Assembly: GCA_965661345.1 (NCBI GenBank)
Contig: CBFIDK010000007.1
Span: 1 to 64,000 of the forward strand
Source of the DNA: GCA-2862585 sp965661345
GTDB lineage: Bacteria > Bacteroidota > Bacteroidia > Flavobacteriales > UBA7312
DNA: 64,000 nt
Direction: 5' to 3'
Shown: in pieces, positions 16,446 through 25,406 of the stretch
Layout of the letters: every line of letters starts with the position of its first letter
How positions within the stretch are numbered: position 1 is the first letter of the stretch
Translations under genes and position numbers: made by a program
The notes under the pieces: generated by a model
What the model saw: only the letters and a program-made list of their open reading frames with translations
What the model was told of the DNA's origin: nothing
Databases searched by the model: none

Positions 16446-17438
16446 ATGTCAATATTAGATTTTCAAAGACCAGATAAAGTATATATGATTGAGTCCACAG
16501 ACTCGCATGGAAACTTTGAGTTTAGACCATTAGAACCTGGTTATGGTCTAACAATAGGAAATGCCCTTAGAAGAGTTTTACTATCTTCTTTGGAAGGTTT
16601 TGCTATCACTTCAGTTAAAATAGAAGGTGTTGAGCATGAATTCTCATCTATCTCGGGTGTTGTTGAAGATGTTACAGAAATTATTCTTAACCTAAAACAA
16701 ATCCGTTTAAAACAGCAGATTGAAGATGAAAGCTCTGAAAAAGTAACCGTACGTTTTGACGGCAAAGACAAGTTCACTGCTGGAGATATTGGTAAAAACC
16801 TTGCTTCGTTCCAAGTTCTAAATCCAGATTTAGTTATCTGTAACTTAGACAAGTCGGTTAATCTAGAAATGGAGTTAACTATAGAAAAAGGAAGAGGTTA
16901 TGTACCATCTGAAGAAAACAAAAAAGCAACTGCACCGCTAGGGACTATTTTTATTGATTCAGTATTTACACCAATAAAAAATGTAAAATTTAGCGTTGAG
17001 AATTTCAGAGTTGAGCAAAAGACTGACTACGAAAAGTTAGTCTTTGAAATCGTAACTGACGGTTCTATCCACCCTAAAGATGCATTGACTGAAGCGGCTA
17101 AAATATTAATTCAGCACTTTATGCTTTTCGCAGATGAAAACGTAACATTCGAGCAAACTGAGTCAGAAAATACTCATGAATTCGATGAAGGCACTCTTCA
17201 CATGCGTCAATTATTAAAAACCAAGCTCACAGATTTAGAACTATCTGTTAGAGCATTAAACTGCTTAAAAACAGCTGAAGTTGAAACCCTTGGGGAATTA
17301 GTTTCTTTCAACAAGTCTGATTTACTAAAGTTTAGAAATTTTGGAAAAAAGTCTCTTACTGAACTTGAGGAAATGGTACTTGTAAAAGGACTTAACTTTG
17401 GTATGGATGTAGCTAAATATAATTTAGATAAGGAATAA
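16446..17438 (+). CDS. rpoA: RNA polymerase alpha subunit
   Basis: The alpha subunit dimerises to scaffold the polymerase core. The 330-residue protein has an N-terminal assembly domain (FEFRPLEPGYGLTIGNALRRVLLSSLEGFAITSVKIEGVEHEF) and an alpha-CTD from about residue 255 (LTDLELSVRALNCLKTAEVETLGELV, then LLKFRNFGKKSLTELEEMV) that binds UP elements and activators. It lies between rpsD and rplQ as usual. Confidence 0.98.
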   Translation: MSILDFQRPDKVYMIESTDSHGNFEFRPLEPGYGLTIGNALRRVLLSSLEGFAITSVKIEGVEHEFSSISGVVEDVTEIILNLKQIRLKQQIEDESSEKVTVRFDGKDKFTAGDIGKNLASFQVLNPDLVICNLDKSVNLEMELTIEKGRGYVPSEENKKATAPLGTIFIDSVFTPIKNVKFSVENFRVEQKTDYEKLVFEIVTDGSIHPKDALTEAAKILIQHFMLFADENVTFEQTESENTHEFDEGTLHMRQLLKTKLTDLELSVRALNCLKTAEVETLGELVSFNKSDLLKFRNFGKKSLTELEEMVLVKGLNFGMDVAKYNLDKE

Positions 17439-17442
17439 CAAA

Positions 17443-18060
17443 ATGAGACACGGAAAGAAATTTAATCACTTAGGTAGAAAAGCAGCTCACAGAAAAGCGA
17501 TGCTTTCTAACATGGCATGTTCTTTGATTGAACACAAGAGAATCAAAACAACTGTTGCCAAGGCTAAAGCACTCAGAAAGTTTGTTGAGCCTTTAATTAC
17601 CAAGTCTAAAACTGATACTACTCATTCTAGAAGGATTGTATTTAGCCATCTTAGACAAAAAGAGGTTGTCACAGAATTATTTGGTGAAGTAGCTTCAAAA
17701 GTATCTTCAAGAGACGGGGGCTATACTCGTATCTTAAGAACTGGAAATAGATTAGGCGATAACGCTGAAATGTGTTTAATTGAGTTAGTAGATTACAACT
17801 CAACATATACCACTGACAAGCCTACCAAAAAAGCTAAATCAACTAGACGTTCTGGTGGGGCAAAGAAAGCTGCTGATGTAGCGGCTCCAGCTGTTGAAGA
17901 GGCAACTGTAGTAGAAGAAACAACAAACGAAGTAGAAGACGTTTCTACAACTGAAGACGTTGTTGCTAAGTCTGATGAGACCATTGAAAATACGGAAATT
18001 ACTGACGAGGTAGAAGAAAATAAAGATAACGCTAAAGAGGAAGAAAAAAAGAGTGAGTAA
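17443..18060 (+). CDS. rplQ: 50S ribosomal protein L17 with long acidic C-terminal tail
   Basis: Residues 1-118 are a normal L17 (MRHGKKFNHLGRKAAHRKAML through NAEMCLIELVDYN). The protein then continues for about 87 residues. A short basic stretch (KPTKKAKSTRRSGGAKKA) comes first, followed by a region dominated by Glu, Asp, Thr and Val, ending KEEEKKSE. The usual family length is about 115-130 residues. The tail has the low complexity of a disordered segment, and I infer it may reach off the ribosome or neutralise rRNA contacts, but nothing in the sequence proves a role. It is the last gene of the operon. Confidence 0.96.
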   Translation: MRHGKKFNHLGRKAAHRKAMLSNMACSLIEHKRIKTTVAKAKALRKFVEPLITKSKTDTTHSRRIVFSHLRQKEVVTELFGEVASKVSSRDGGYTRILRTGNRLGDNAEMCLIELVDYNSTYTTDKPTKKAKSTRRSGGAKKAADVAAPAVEEATVVEETTNEVEDVSTTEDVVAKSDETIENTEITDEVEENKDNAKEEEKKSE

Positions 18061-18090
18061 TCACATTTGTTTCTCTTAAATACTAATTTC

Positions 18091-18126
18091 AAAGGGGTAG
18101 GCGTTAGCGTTTTATCCCTTTTTTTT
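18091..18126 (+). terminator. Terminator at the end of the ribosomal operon
   Basis: AAAGGGGTA (18091-18099) pairs with TATCCCTTT (18113-18121), with one G-T wobble, and eight Ts run from 18119 to 18126. carA begins only 8 nt later with no clear TAnnTTTG box, so some read-through into carA-eno-gltA is plausible. Confidence 0.75.
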
Positions 18127-18133
18127 GATAATT

Positions 18134-19249
18134 ATGAAGATGAAATATCAAAGCAAATCAGATGCTGTTCTATTACTTGAGGATGGTACTGTGTTTTACG
18201 GAAAATCTGCTGGAAAGGTAGGTATTGCAACTGGTGAGATTTGTTTTAATACTGGAATGACGGGCTATCAAGAAATTTTTACTGACCCTTCATATTATGG
18301 TCAAATAATGCTGACCACCAATGCCCATATTGGAAATTACGGTATTCATTCAGAAGAAATTGAATCTGAAAACATGAAAATTTCAGGTTTAATTTGTAAA
18401 AATTATAACGTTAATTATTCAAGACCTGATGCACAAGAGTCAATTCAAGACTATTTTGAGTCAGAGGAAATGGTTGGTATTTCTGATGTTGATACTAGAG
18501 CATTAGTGCGTCATATCAGAGATAAAGGCGCAATGAATGGAATAATTTCATCTGAGACTACAGACTTGGATATACTCAAAGAAAAGTTAAGCAAAGTGCC
18601 TTCAATGGAAGGCTTACAGTTGTGTGACAAGGTTTCCACTGAGGCTCCATACTTCTTTGGTGACGAAAACGCTAAGTATAAAGTAGCTGTACTAGATTTT
18701 GGTGTAAAGAAAAATATTTTAAGGTGCCTTTCTGAAAGAGGATGTTATTTAAAGGTTTTTCCTTACAACACTCCGTTTGAAATATTAGAGGCTTGGAACC
18801 CAGATGGTTATTTTTTATCTAATGGCCCTGGAGACCCATCTACAATGCCTGAAGTGATTGAAAATGTAAAGAAGATTACAGCAACATTATTTCCGGTATT
18901 TGGAATATGTTTAGGGCATCAAGCCTTAGCTATTTCTGAAGGTATTTCTACATATAAAATGCATAATGGTCATCGAGGAATAAATCATCCTGTTCAAAAC
19001 TTAGAAACAGGAAAAGGAGAGGTGACTTCTCAAAATCACGGATTTGGAATTAAATCTGAAGATGTAGAAAATCATCCCACAGTTCAAGCTACCCATATCA
19101 ATTTAAATGACAATACCATCGAAGGTATAAAAGTCACCGATAAAAATGCATTTTCAGTTCAATACCATCCTGAATCATCACCAGGCCCACACGATTCAAG
19201 ATATTTATTCGATAACTTTATTAACTCTATACAAGAACATAAAAAATAA
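18134..19249 (+). CDS. carA: Carbamoyl-phosphate synthase small (glutaminase) subunit
   Basis: CarA releases ammonia from glutamine for CarB, feeding carbamoyl phosphate to pyrimidine and arginine synthesis. The N-terminal domain (LLLEDGTVFYGKSAG, FNTGMTGYQEIFTDPSYYGQI) is followed by a class I glutamine amidotransferase domain. That domain carries SNGPGDPS, the nucleophile motif GICLGHQALA and the catalytic His/Glu in YHPESSPGP. The ATG at 18134 (371 aa) is chosen; the ATG at 18140 is also possible, and a TTG at 18125 lies too close to the terminator. carB is not in the window. The stop overlaps the eno start (TAATG). Confidence 0.95.
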   Translation: MKMKYQSKSDAVLLLEDGTVFYGKSAGKVGIATGEICFNTGMTGYQEIFTDPSYYGQIMLTTNAHIGNYGIHSEEIESENMKISGLICKNYNVNYSRPDAQESIQDYFESEEMVGISDVDTRALVRHIRDKGAMNGIISSETTDLDILKEKLSKVPSMEGLQLCDKVSTEAPYFFGDENAKYKVAVLDFGVKKNILRCLSERGCYLKVFPYNTPFEILEAWNPDGYFLSNGPGDPSTMPEVIENVKKITATLFPVFGICLGHQALAISEGISTYKMHNGHRGINHPVQNLETGKGEVTSQNHGFGIKSEDVENHPTVQATHINLNDNTIEGIKVTDKNAFSVQYHPESSPGPHDSRYLFDNFINSIQEHKK

Positions 19250-20538
19250 TGACTAAAATAGTTAGCATTCACTCAAGACAGATATTAGATTCAAGAGGAA
19301 ATCCAACAGTAGAGGCAGATGTGACAACTGACAATGGTATAGTTGGAAGAGCGGCTGTTCCTTCTGGAGCATCCACAGGAAAACACGAAGCCGTTGAGCT
19401 TAGAGATGGAGATAAAGGAATTTATGTCGGAAAAGGTGTTTTGAAAGCAGTTAATAACGTAAATACTCTGATTGCTGATGAGTTAATAGGAATGTCTGTT
19501 AACGATCAAGCTTTAATAGATAAAGCAATGATTCAGCTTGATGGTACTGAAAATAAAAGTAAGCTAGGAGCAAACGCCATGTTAGCTGTATCAATGGCTG
19601 TAGCAAAAGCAGCAGCTCTTGAGAATAACCAAATGCTATTTAACCATATTGGTGGCAATGATTCTAACATTTTACCAATTCCAATGATGAACATTCTAAA
19701 TGGAGGTTCACATGCTGATAATAGTATAGACTTTCAAGAGTTTATGGTAATGCCAGTTGGAGCGGACTCGTTTAGTGATGCTTTACGAATGGGCACAGAG
19801 GTATTTCATAACTTGAAAGAGGTGTTAAAGAGTAAAGGTTTTTCTACTAACGTTGGTGATGAGGGAGGTTTTGCACCCAACATCGGCTCTAATGTAGAGG
19901 CTATTGAAATAGTATTGCAGTCAATAGAGAAAGCAGGATACAAGCCTGGTGACGATATGTATATAGCTATGGATGCTGCTGCCTCAGAATTTTATAACTC
20001 AGAAGAAAATGTTTACCATTTTCACCAATCTACTGGCGATAAACTAACACCATCTGAAATGGTTAGTTTTTGGAAAGATTGGTCTGAAAAATACCCAATT
20101 CTTTCAATTGAGGACGGACTAGATGAAGACGATTGGAACGGTTGGAAACAACTTACTAATGAAATTGGAGAAAAAGTACAACTTGTAGGGGATGATTTAT
20201 TTGTTACAAATGTTAACAGACTATCTACTGGGATTGAAAAAGGTATTGCAAACTCCATACTAGTTAAAGTTAATCAAATAGGTACTTTAACAGAAACAAT
20301 AGATGCTGTAAATTTAGCACATAATCATTCATACACTTCCGTAATGAGTCATCGTTCTGGAGAGACAGAGGATACAACTATTGCTGACCTAGCTGTTGCA
20401 TTAAGCACTGGTCAAATCAAAACCGGTTCCGCTTCTCGTTCCGATAGAATGGCAAAATACAATCAGCTCTTAAGAATAGAGGAGAAGTTAGGAAATGATG
20501 CTAGATATTTAGGTAAATCGTTTAAGTTTTTAAAATAA
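19249..20538 (+). CDS. eno: Enolase
   Basis: Enolase converts 2-phosphoglycerate to phosphoenolpyruvate. The 429-residue protein has the N-terminal VSIHSRQILDSRGNPTVEADV, the loop VPSGASTGKHEAVELRDGD, metal ligands in AMDAAASEFY, SIEDGLDEDDW and QLVGDDLFVTN, and the signature SVMSHRSGETEDTTIADLAVA. It is coupled to carA by a one-base overlap and is 5 nt from gltA. Confidence 0.98.
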   Translation: MTKIVSIHSRQILDSRGNPTVEADVTTDNGIVGRAAVPSGASTGKHEAVELRDGDKGIYVGKGVLKAVNNVNTLIADELIGMSVNDQALIDKAMIQLDGTENKSKLGANAMLAVSMAVAKAAALENNQMLFNHIGGNDSNILPIPMMNILNGGSHADNSIDFQEFMVMPVGADSFSDALRMGTEVFHNLKEVLKSKGFSTNVGDEGGFAPNIGSNVEAIEIVLQSIEKAGYKPGDDMYIAMDAAASEFYNSEENVYHFHQSTGDKLTPSEMVSFWKDWSEKYPILSIEDGLDEDDWNGWKQLTNEIGEKVQLVGDDLFVTNVNRLSTGIEKGIANSILVKVNQIGTLTETIDAVNLAHNHSYTSVMSHRSGETEDTTIADLAVALSTGQIKTGSASRSDRMAKYNQLLRIEEKLGNDARYLGKSFKFLK

Positions 20539-20543
20539 AATAT

Positions 20544-21830
20544 ATGTCAGACAAAGCTGAATTACATTACAATGGAAATGTGTACCAGATACCAGTAATT
20601 GAAGGTACTAAAGAAGAAAAAGCTCTGGATATAAGTAGGCTTAGAGCAGAATCTGGACTAATTACTTTAGATAAAGGTTATAAAAATACCGGTTCAACAG
20701 AAAGTTCGATTACATTTTTGAATGGAGAAGAAGGGATTCTAAAATACAGAGGGTATTCTATCGAAGAATTAGCCGAGAAATCTAGTTTTCTTGAGGTATC
20801 TTATTTGCTTATTTATGGTGAGTTACCTACTCAAACTCAGCTTGAAGATTTTAAATCTGAAATAACTAATCATACTTTGGTGCATGAAGATGTAAAATCT
20901 ATACTTGATGGTTTTCCATCAATGTCTCATCCGATGGGAGTGCTTTCATCATTAGTATCTTCATTAACAGCATTTTACCCAATGTCATTAGATCCTAACC
21001 GATCAATTGAAAAGGTAAACGGTACAATCATTCGTTTGTTAGCTAAACTTCCAACTTTAGCAGCTTGGAGTTACAAAAACAGAATGCGTCAACCAGTGGT
21101 TTACCCACAAAATAGTTTAGACTATTGTTCGAACTTTTTAAGAATGATGTTTTCCCTACCAACGGAAGACTATAAGATTAATCCTGTTGTAGCAAAAGCA
21201 CTTGATAAACTTTTGATACTGCATGCTGATCATGAGCAAAACTGTTCAACTTCAACGGTCAGAATAGTAGGTTCATCACACGCTAGTTTATATACTTCAG
21301 TTTCATCTGGTATTGCAGCATTATGGGGGCCATTACATGGGGGTGCTAATCAGGCAGTAATAGAAATGCTTGAGGATATAAGAAAAGACGGCGGCGATAT
21401 TGAAAAATATGTTGCTAGAGCTAAAGATAAGTCTGATCCATTTAGATTAATGGGCTTTGGACATCGTGTGTATAAAAACTTTGACCCAAGAGCTACTATA
21501 ATCAAAAAAGCAGCTGATGATGTTCTAAGGGAGCTTGGTGTAGATGATCCTGTTTTAGATATTGCTAAAAAACTTGAAGAAATCGCCTTAAATGACGAGT
21601 ATTTTGTGGCAAGAGGATTGTATCCAAATGTAGATTTTTACTCTGGAATTATTTACCGCGCATTAGGTATTCCAACCGATATGTTTACAGTTATGTTTGC
21701 TTTAGGAAGACTTCCTGGCTGGATTGCACAATGGAAAGAAATGCGAGAAAATAATGAACCCATAGGCCGACCAAGACAAGTCTATCAGGGACACCCTGGA
21801 AGAGACTATGTGTCGATTGAAAAACGTTAG
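20544..21830 (+). CDS. gltA: Citrate synthase, type II (hexameric class)
   Basis: This enzyme condenses oxaloacetate and acetyl-CoA to start the TCA cycle. The 428-residue protein has the N-terminal small domain found in the larger bacterial type. Catalytic motifs are present: GPLHGGANQAVIEML (first His), GFGHRVYKNFDPRA (second His) and YPNVDFYSGIIYRALG (Asp). HADHEQNCSTSTVR is also typical. It ends just before a strong terminator. Confidence 0.98.
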   Translation: MSDKAELHYNGNVYQIPVIEGTKEEKALDISRLRAESGLITLDKGYKNTGSTESSITFLNGEEGILKYRGYSIEELAEKSSFLEVSYLLIYGELPTQTQLEDFKSEITNHTLVHEDVKSILDGFPSMSHPMGVLSSLVSSLTAFYPMSLDPNRSIEKVNGTIIRLLAKLPTLAAWSYKNRMRQPVVYPQNSLDYCSNFLRMMFSLPTEDYKINPVVAKALDKLLILHADHEQNCSTSTVRIVGSSHASLYTSVSSGIAALWGPLHGGANQAVIEMLEDIRKDGGDIEKYVARAKDKSDPFRLMGFGHRVYKNFDPRATIIKKAADDVLRELGVDDPVLDIAKKLEEIALNDEYFVARGLYPNVDFYSGIIYRALGIPTDMFTVMFALGRLPGWIAQWKEMRENNEPIGRPRQVYQGHPGRDYVSIEKR

Positions 21831-21853
21831 AATAGATTAATAATAATTACTTT

Positions 21854-21887
21854 AAAAAAAGGGCTCTTTTAAGATGCCCTTTTTTTA
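21854..21887 (+). terminator. Terminator after gltA, abutting the ubiD promoter
   Basis: AAAAAAAGGGC (21854-21864) pairs with GCCCTTTTTTT (21876-21886). An inner TCTT/AAGA extension lies at 65-68/71-74. The last T of the tract is also the first base of the next promoter's TATTTTTG box. Confidence 0.85.
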
Positions 21888-21893
21888 TTTTTG
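21886..21893 (+). promoter_or_regulatory. Promoter -7 box for the ubiD-purT unit
   Basis: TATTTTTG matches TAnnTTTG exactly and ends 4 nt before the ATG at 21898, which predicts an mRNA with almost no leader. No TTG is seen at the -33 position, which falls inside the gltA terminator hairpin. Confidence 0.55.
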
Positions 21894-21897
21894 TACC

Positions 21898-23673
21898 ATG
21901 GCTTACAAGTGTCTAAAAGATTGCGTTACAGATTTAGAAAATAATGGAATGCTTATTCGCATTAAGGAAGAAGTAGATCCATATTTAGAAATGTCTGCTA
22001 TTCATCAATTGGTATTCAAACACCATAAAAAAGCCATATTATTTGAAAATGTTAAAGGAAGTAGATACCCAGCTGTTTCTAATTTATTTGCAACTCTAGA
22101 ACAAAGTCAATTTATTTTTAGAAAAACAATAGATTCAGTAAAGGACTTAGTCAGTTTAAAAGGCGATCCTATGCAAGCTTTTAAAAAGCCATTAGCATAT
22201 GTGTCATCCATAGTGCAGGCTCCACTAGCTTTACCAATAAAAAAATGGAGCCATCAATTTGAAGAAATAAAAATTGAGGATATTCCTCAAATTCAATGTT
22301 GGCCAATGGATGGAGGTCCATTCGTCACTTTACCCCAAGTTTTTTCTGAAGACATAGATAAACCTGGTATTATGAATTCAAATTTAGGAATGTATCGTAT
22401 TCAGTTAGGAGGCAATGACTACATCCAAAATGAGGAGATTGGATTACATTATCAGATTCATAGAGGTATTGGCGTACACCAAACAAAAGCAAACGCTAAA
22501 GGTCAACCTTTGAAAGTAAGTATTTTTGTTGGTGGTCCTCCTTCGCATTCACTTGCAGCAGTAATGCCCTTACCTGAAGGTATGAGTGAGTTAACCTTTG
22601 CAGGAATAATGGGAGGTAGAAATTTCAGGTATCACCTAGTTGATGGTTATACTCTTTCCAATGATGCTGACTTCGTGATATGTGGTGAAATAAATGCAGA
22701 TGATGTAAAAGTTGAGGGTCCATTCGGTGACCATTTAGGATACTATAGTCTAAAGCATGATTTTCCCCTAATGAAAGTTCATAAAGTATATGCTAAAAAA
22801 GATGCGATTTGGCCATTCACTATAGTCGGTCGACCACCGCAAGAAGACAGTCAGTTTGGCGCTCTAATTCACGAAATAACCGATGGAATTATCCCAACAG
22901 AAATTCCTGGACTGAAAGCAGTCAATGCGGTTGATGAAGCAGGCGTTCACCCTCTGTTATTAGCCGTTGGAAGCGAGCGTTACACGCCTTACCAAAAAAT
23001 AAAACGACCACAAGAACTTCTTACCATTGCTAATCATATTTTAGGGAAAGGTCAGCTGAGTTTAGCCAAGTATTTATTTATAGTAGCTCATGAAGATAAT
23101 CCAGAGTTAGATGTTCAGAATGAATATGACTTTTTCCAACATTTATTTTCACGAGTAGACTGGTCACGAGATTTACATTTCCAGACCAAAACGACAATGG
23201 ATACTCTAGACTATAGCAGTACTGGAGAAATAAATGAAGGCTCAAAGGTAGTATGTGCTGCAGTTGGAGAAGTAAAGCGAGAGCTGTGCACATCGATTGA
23301 AGGATTTACTTTTAATGATGTCGTTAGAAATCCTCAACTTGTTATGCCTGGAGTCCTAATCGTTGAAGGCGACGATTTGGAATCTGTAAGGACAGCCCTA
23401 GAGACAATGGAATTGACAGGAGTAGCTCTAATAACGTTGGTCGATGACGCTAAATTTGTTGCAGAAGACATTAGTAATTGGTTGTGGGTTACATTTACTC
23501 GTTCCAATCCTGCTGAAGATATTTTTGGTTTAAATGAAAAAATAGAATCAAAACATTGGTCGTGTCGCTTACCTATCATTGACGCTCGTGTAAAGCCTCA
23601 TCATGCCCCATCAATGCAAATGCCAGATGAGGTAATAAAATCTGCCCAAGAAAAATTACAAAAGTCGTTATGA
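21898..23673 (+). CDS. UbiD-family prenylated-FMN decarboxylase (probable menaquinone pathway)
   Basis: UbiD enzymes decarboxylate aromatic acids using prenylated FMN. The ATG at 21898 is preferred because the promoter box covers the upstream alternative, giving 591 residues. That is longer than the roughly 500-residue E. coli UbiD but common in Bacteroidota. Family motifs include GPPSHSLAAVMPLPEGMSELTFAGIMGG, DFVICGEINADDVKVEGPFGDHLGYYS and GRPPQEDSQFG. The substrate is inferred: a menaquinone precursor is likely because this group makes menaquinone, but another aromatic acid is possible. It overlaps purT by 4 nt. Confidence 0.85.
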   Translation: MAYKCLKDCVTDLENNGMLIRIKEEVDPYLEMSAIHQLVFKHHKKAILFENVKGSRYPAVSNLFATLEQSQFIFRKTIDSVKDLVSLKGDPMQAFKKPLAYVSSIVQAPLALPIKKWSHQFEEIKIEDIPQIQCWPMDGGPFVTLPQVFSEDIDKPGIMNSNLGMYRIQLGGNDYIQNEEIGLHYQIHRGIGVHQTKANAKGQPLKVSIFVGGPPSHSLAAVMPLPEGMSELTFAGIMGGRNFRYHLVDGYTLSNDADFVICGEINADDVKVEGPFGDHLGYYSLKHDFPLMKVHKVYAKKDAIWPFTIVGRPPQEDSQFGALIHEITDGIIPTEIPGLKAVNAVDEAGVHPLLLAVGSERYTPYQKIKRPQELLTIANHILGKGQLSLAKYLFIVAHEDNPELDVQNEYDFFQHLFSRVDWSRDLHFQTKTTMDTLDYSSTGEINEGSKVVCAAVGEVKRELCTSIEGFTFNDVVRNPQLVMPGVLIVEGDDLESVRTALETMELTGVALITLVDDAKFVAEDISNWLWVTFTRSNPAEDIFGLNEKIESKHWSCRLPIIDARVKPHHAPSMQMPDEVIKSAQEKLQKSL

Positions 23674-24833
23674 GAAAAAAGGTTTTACTATTAGGTTCAG
23701 GTGAATTAGGAAAAGAACTTGTGATTGCCTTACAAAGATTAGGTCAATATATCGTTGCTGTAGACAATTATGAAAATGCGCCAGCTATGCAAGTAGCACA
23801 TGAGTATGAAGTAATTGATATGTTAGATGGCAATGCCCTAGACCGAATAGTTGAAAAACATAAGCCAGATTTAATAGTCCCTGAAGTTGAGTCCATACGT
23901 ACTGAGCGTTTCTTTGATTATGAAAAGCAAGGCTATAAAGTAATCCCTTCTGCTAAAGCGGCAAATTTTACAATGAACAGAAAGGCTATAAGAGATTTAG
24001 CAGCTAAGGAATTGGGTGTAAAAACAGCAACTTATCGCTATGCCAAAAATTATGAAGAACTGCTTACAGGCGTTGAAGTTTGCGGGATGCCATGCGTAGT
24101 AAAACCACTAATGTCAAGTTCAGGCAAAGGGCAATCGGTCATTAAAACAAAAGAAGACGTACAAAAAGCATGGGATTATGCTATGGAAGGTTCTCGAGGC
24201 GATTTGGCAGAGGTTATCGTAGAAGAATTCATAGACTTTGATTTTGAAATTACACTTTTAACTCTTACTCAAGATAATGGTAAAACATTGTTTTGTCCAC
24301 CTATTGGTCATCGCCAAGAAAGAGGTGATTATCAAGAAAGTTGGCAACCTATGGCCATGAATGAAGCGCATTTGTCTGAAGCTCAACGAATGGCTGAAAA
24401 AGTAACTTCTGCACTTAAGGGTCCAGGAATTTGGGGAGTAGAATTTTTTGTAGGAAAGAATGGTGTGTATTTTTCTGAATTATCCCCGCGCCCCCATGAT
24501 ACGGGAATGGTAACTTTAGCGAACACCCAAAACTTTTCAGAGTTTGAACTTCATGCAAGGGCAATTCTTGGAATACCAGTCGATGAAATTTTACTTCTCA
24601 AAAATGGCGCTAGTGCGGTAGTATTAGCGTCAGAAACAAATAATAATTTCCCTATTTATTCAGGCTTAGAACAAGCATCATTAATACCAAATTCTGATTT
24701 CAAAATTTTTGGAAAACCTACAAGTAGACCGTATCGAAGAATGGCAGTAGGTTTATCTTATGGGGTAGATGAGCCTATTGAAAATCTGATAAAAAGAGCA
24801 AAATTAGTATCCAATTCAATTGGTGTAAGCTAA
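23670..24833 (+). CDS. purT: Formate-dependent phosphoribosylglycinamide formyltransferase
   Basis: PurT uses ATP and formate to formylate GAR in purine synthesis, bypassing the folate-dependent PurN. The 387-residue protein has an N-terminal Rossmann-like part (KKVLLLGSGELGKELVIALQRLGQYIVAVDNY). An ATP-grasp domain follows (MPCVVKPLMSSSGKGQSVI, GIWGVEFFV, YFSELSPRPHDTGMVTL). It starts with ATGA overlapping the ubiD stop, so the two are probably translated together. It converges on a minus-strand membrane-protein gene across a 54-nt gap with no obvious terminator. Confidence 0.95.
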   Translation: MRKKVLLLGSGELGKELVIALQRLGQYIVAVDNYENAPAMQVAHEYEVIDMLDGNALDRIVEKHKPDLIVPEVESIRTERFFDYEKQGYKVIPSAKAANFTMNRKAIRDLAAKELGVKTATYRYAKNYEELLTGVEVCGMPCVVKPLMSSSGKGQSVIKTKEDVQKAWDYAMEGSRGDLAEVIVEEFIDFDFEITLLTLTQDNGKTLFCPPIGHRQERGDYQESWQPMAMNEAHLSEAQRMAEKVTSALKGPGIWGVEFFVGKNGVYFSELSPRPHDTGMVTLANTQNFSEFELHARAILGIPVDEILLLKNGASAVVLASETNNNFPIYSGLEQASLIPNSDFKIFGKPTSRPYRRMAVGLSYGVDEPIENLIKRAKLVSNSIGVS

Positions 24834-24887
24834 ACGCTTATTGGTTGAAAATTAGAAAGGATACTTCTTTTGATTAATGATAAAGAG

Positions 24888-25274
24888 TTAATTTTTAGTC
24901 TTTCCTACTAAATAGCCGATTACTCCACACATTATAGCCGTTGAAACAGTAGTTACAAGTACGTCAGTAATCAAATATTCAATGTTTAACTCACGATTTG
25001 AGTACATGTAAAAGTTCATGCTCGCACCGTATAAAAATCCTAAATAAAGTCCAGAAATAGTTCCGCCTTTGAATGTGCTAATATTAGCCCATTTGTTAAA
25101 AATCAACGAAAATACAAGGGCATAAAAAAGGCATCCCAAAAATATGAACAGCATTGATTCTTGACCTTCACTAGTATAGAGGTAAGTGAATATTGTTCCA
25201 TAAAAAAGCCATCCTAAAAGATAGTAAGTAATTGTTCCAGCAATTGCTGATAGGGTAAAAGATTTAAAGTTCAT
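24888..25274 (-). CDS. Small four-helix membrane protein of unknown function
   Basis: I do not recognise a named family. The 128 residues form about four hydrophobic segments: TLSAIAGTITYYLLGWLFYG, MLFIFLGCLFYALVFSLIF, a glycine-rich GGTISGLYLGFLYGASMNFYMY and a C-terminal VLVTTVSTAIMCGVIGYLVG. Short polar loops separate them. Similar small proteins are common in Bacteroidota. It lies downstream of the DEAD-box helicase on the same strand, 132 nt away. A near-match TAAACTTTG (one base too long between TA and TTTG) lies just before its start. Confidence 0.75.
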   Translation of the reverse strand: MNFKSFTLSAIAGTITYYLLGWLFYGTIFTYLYTSEGQESMLFIFLGCLFYALVFSLIFNKWANISTFKGGTISGLYLGFLYGASMNFYMYSNRELNIEYLITDVLVTTVSTAIMCGVIGYLVGKTKN

Positions 25275-25406
25275 TTCTTCAAAGTTTAAGTTAATAAATT
25301 CAATTAGCTGTACACATATAAACTAGTACAGAAATAAACAAAAATGTGTGGGGAAAGTGTAGAAGCAACTCAATGTTACTGTGGCTAAAGTAATAAAAAA
25401 AAGTAA

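Noticed and set aside
25381..25406. Possible terminator of the DEAD-box helicase in the AAGTAATAAAAAAAAGTAAT stretch
   Set aside because: It is a direct repeat around an A-run rather than an inverted repeat, so no hairpin forms.
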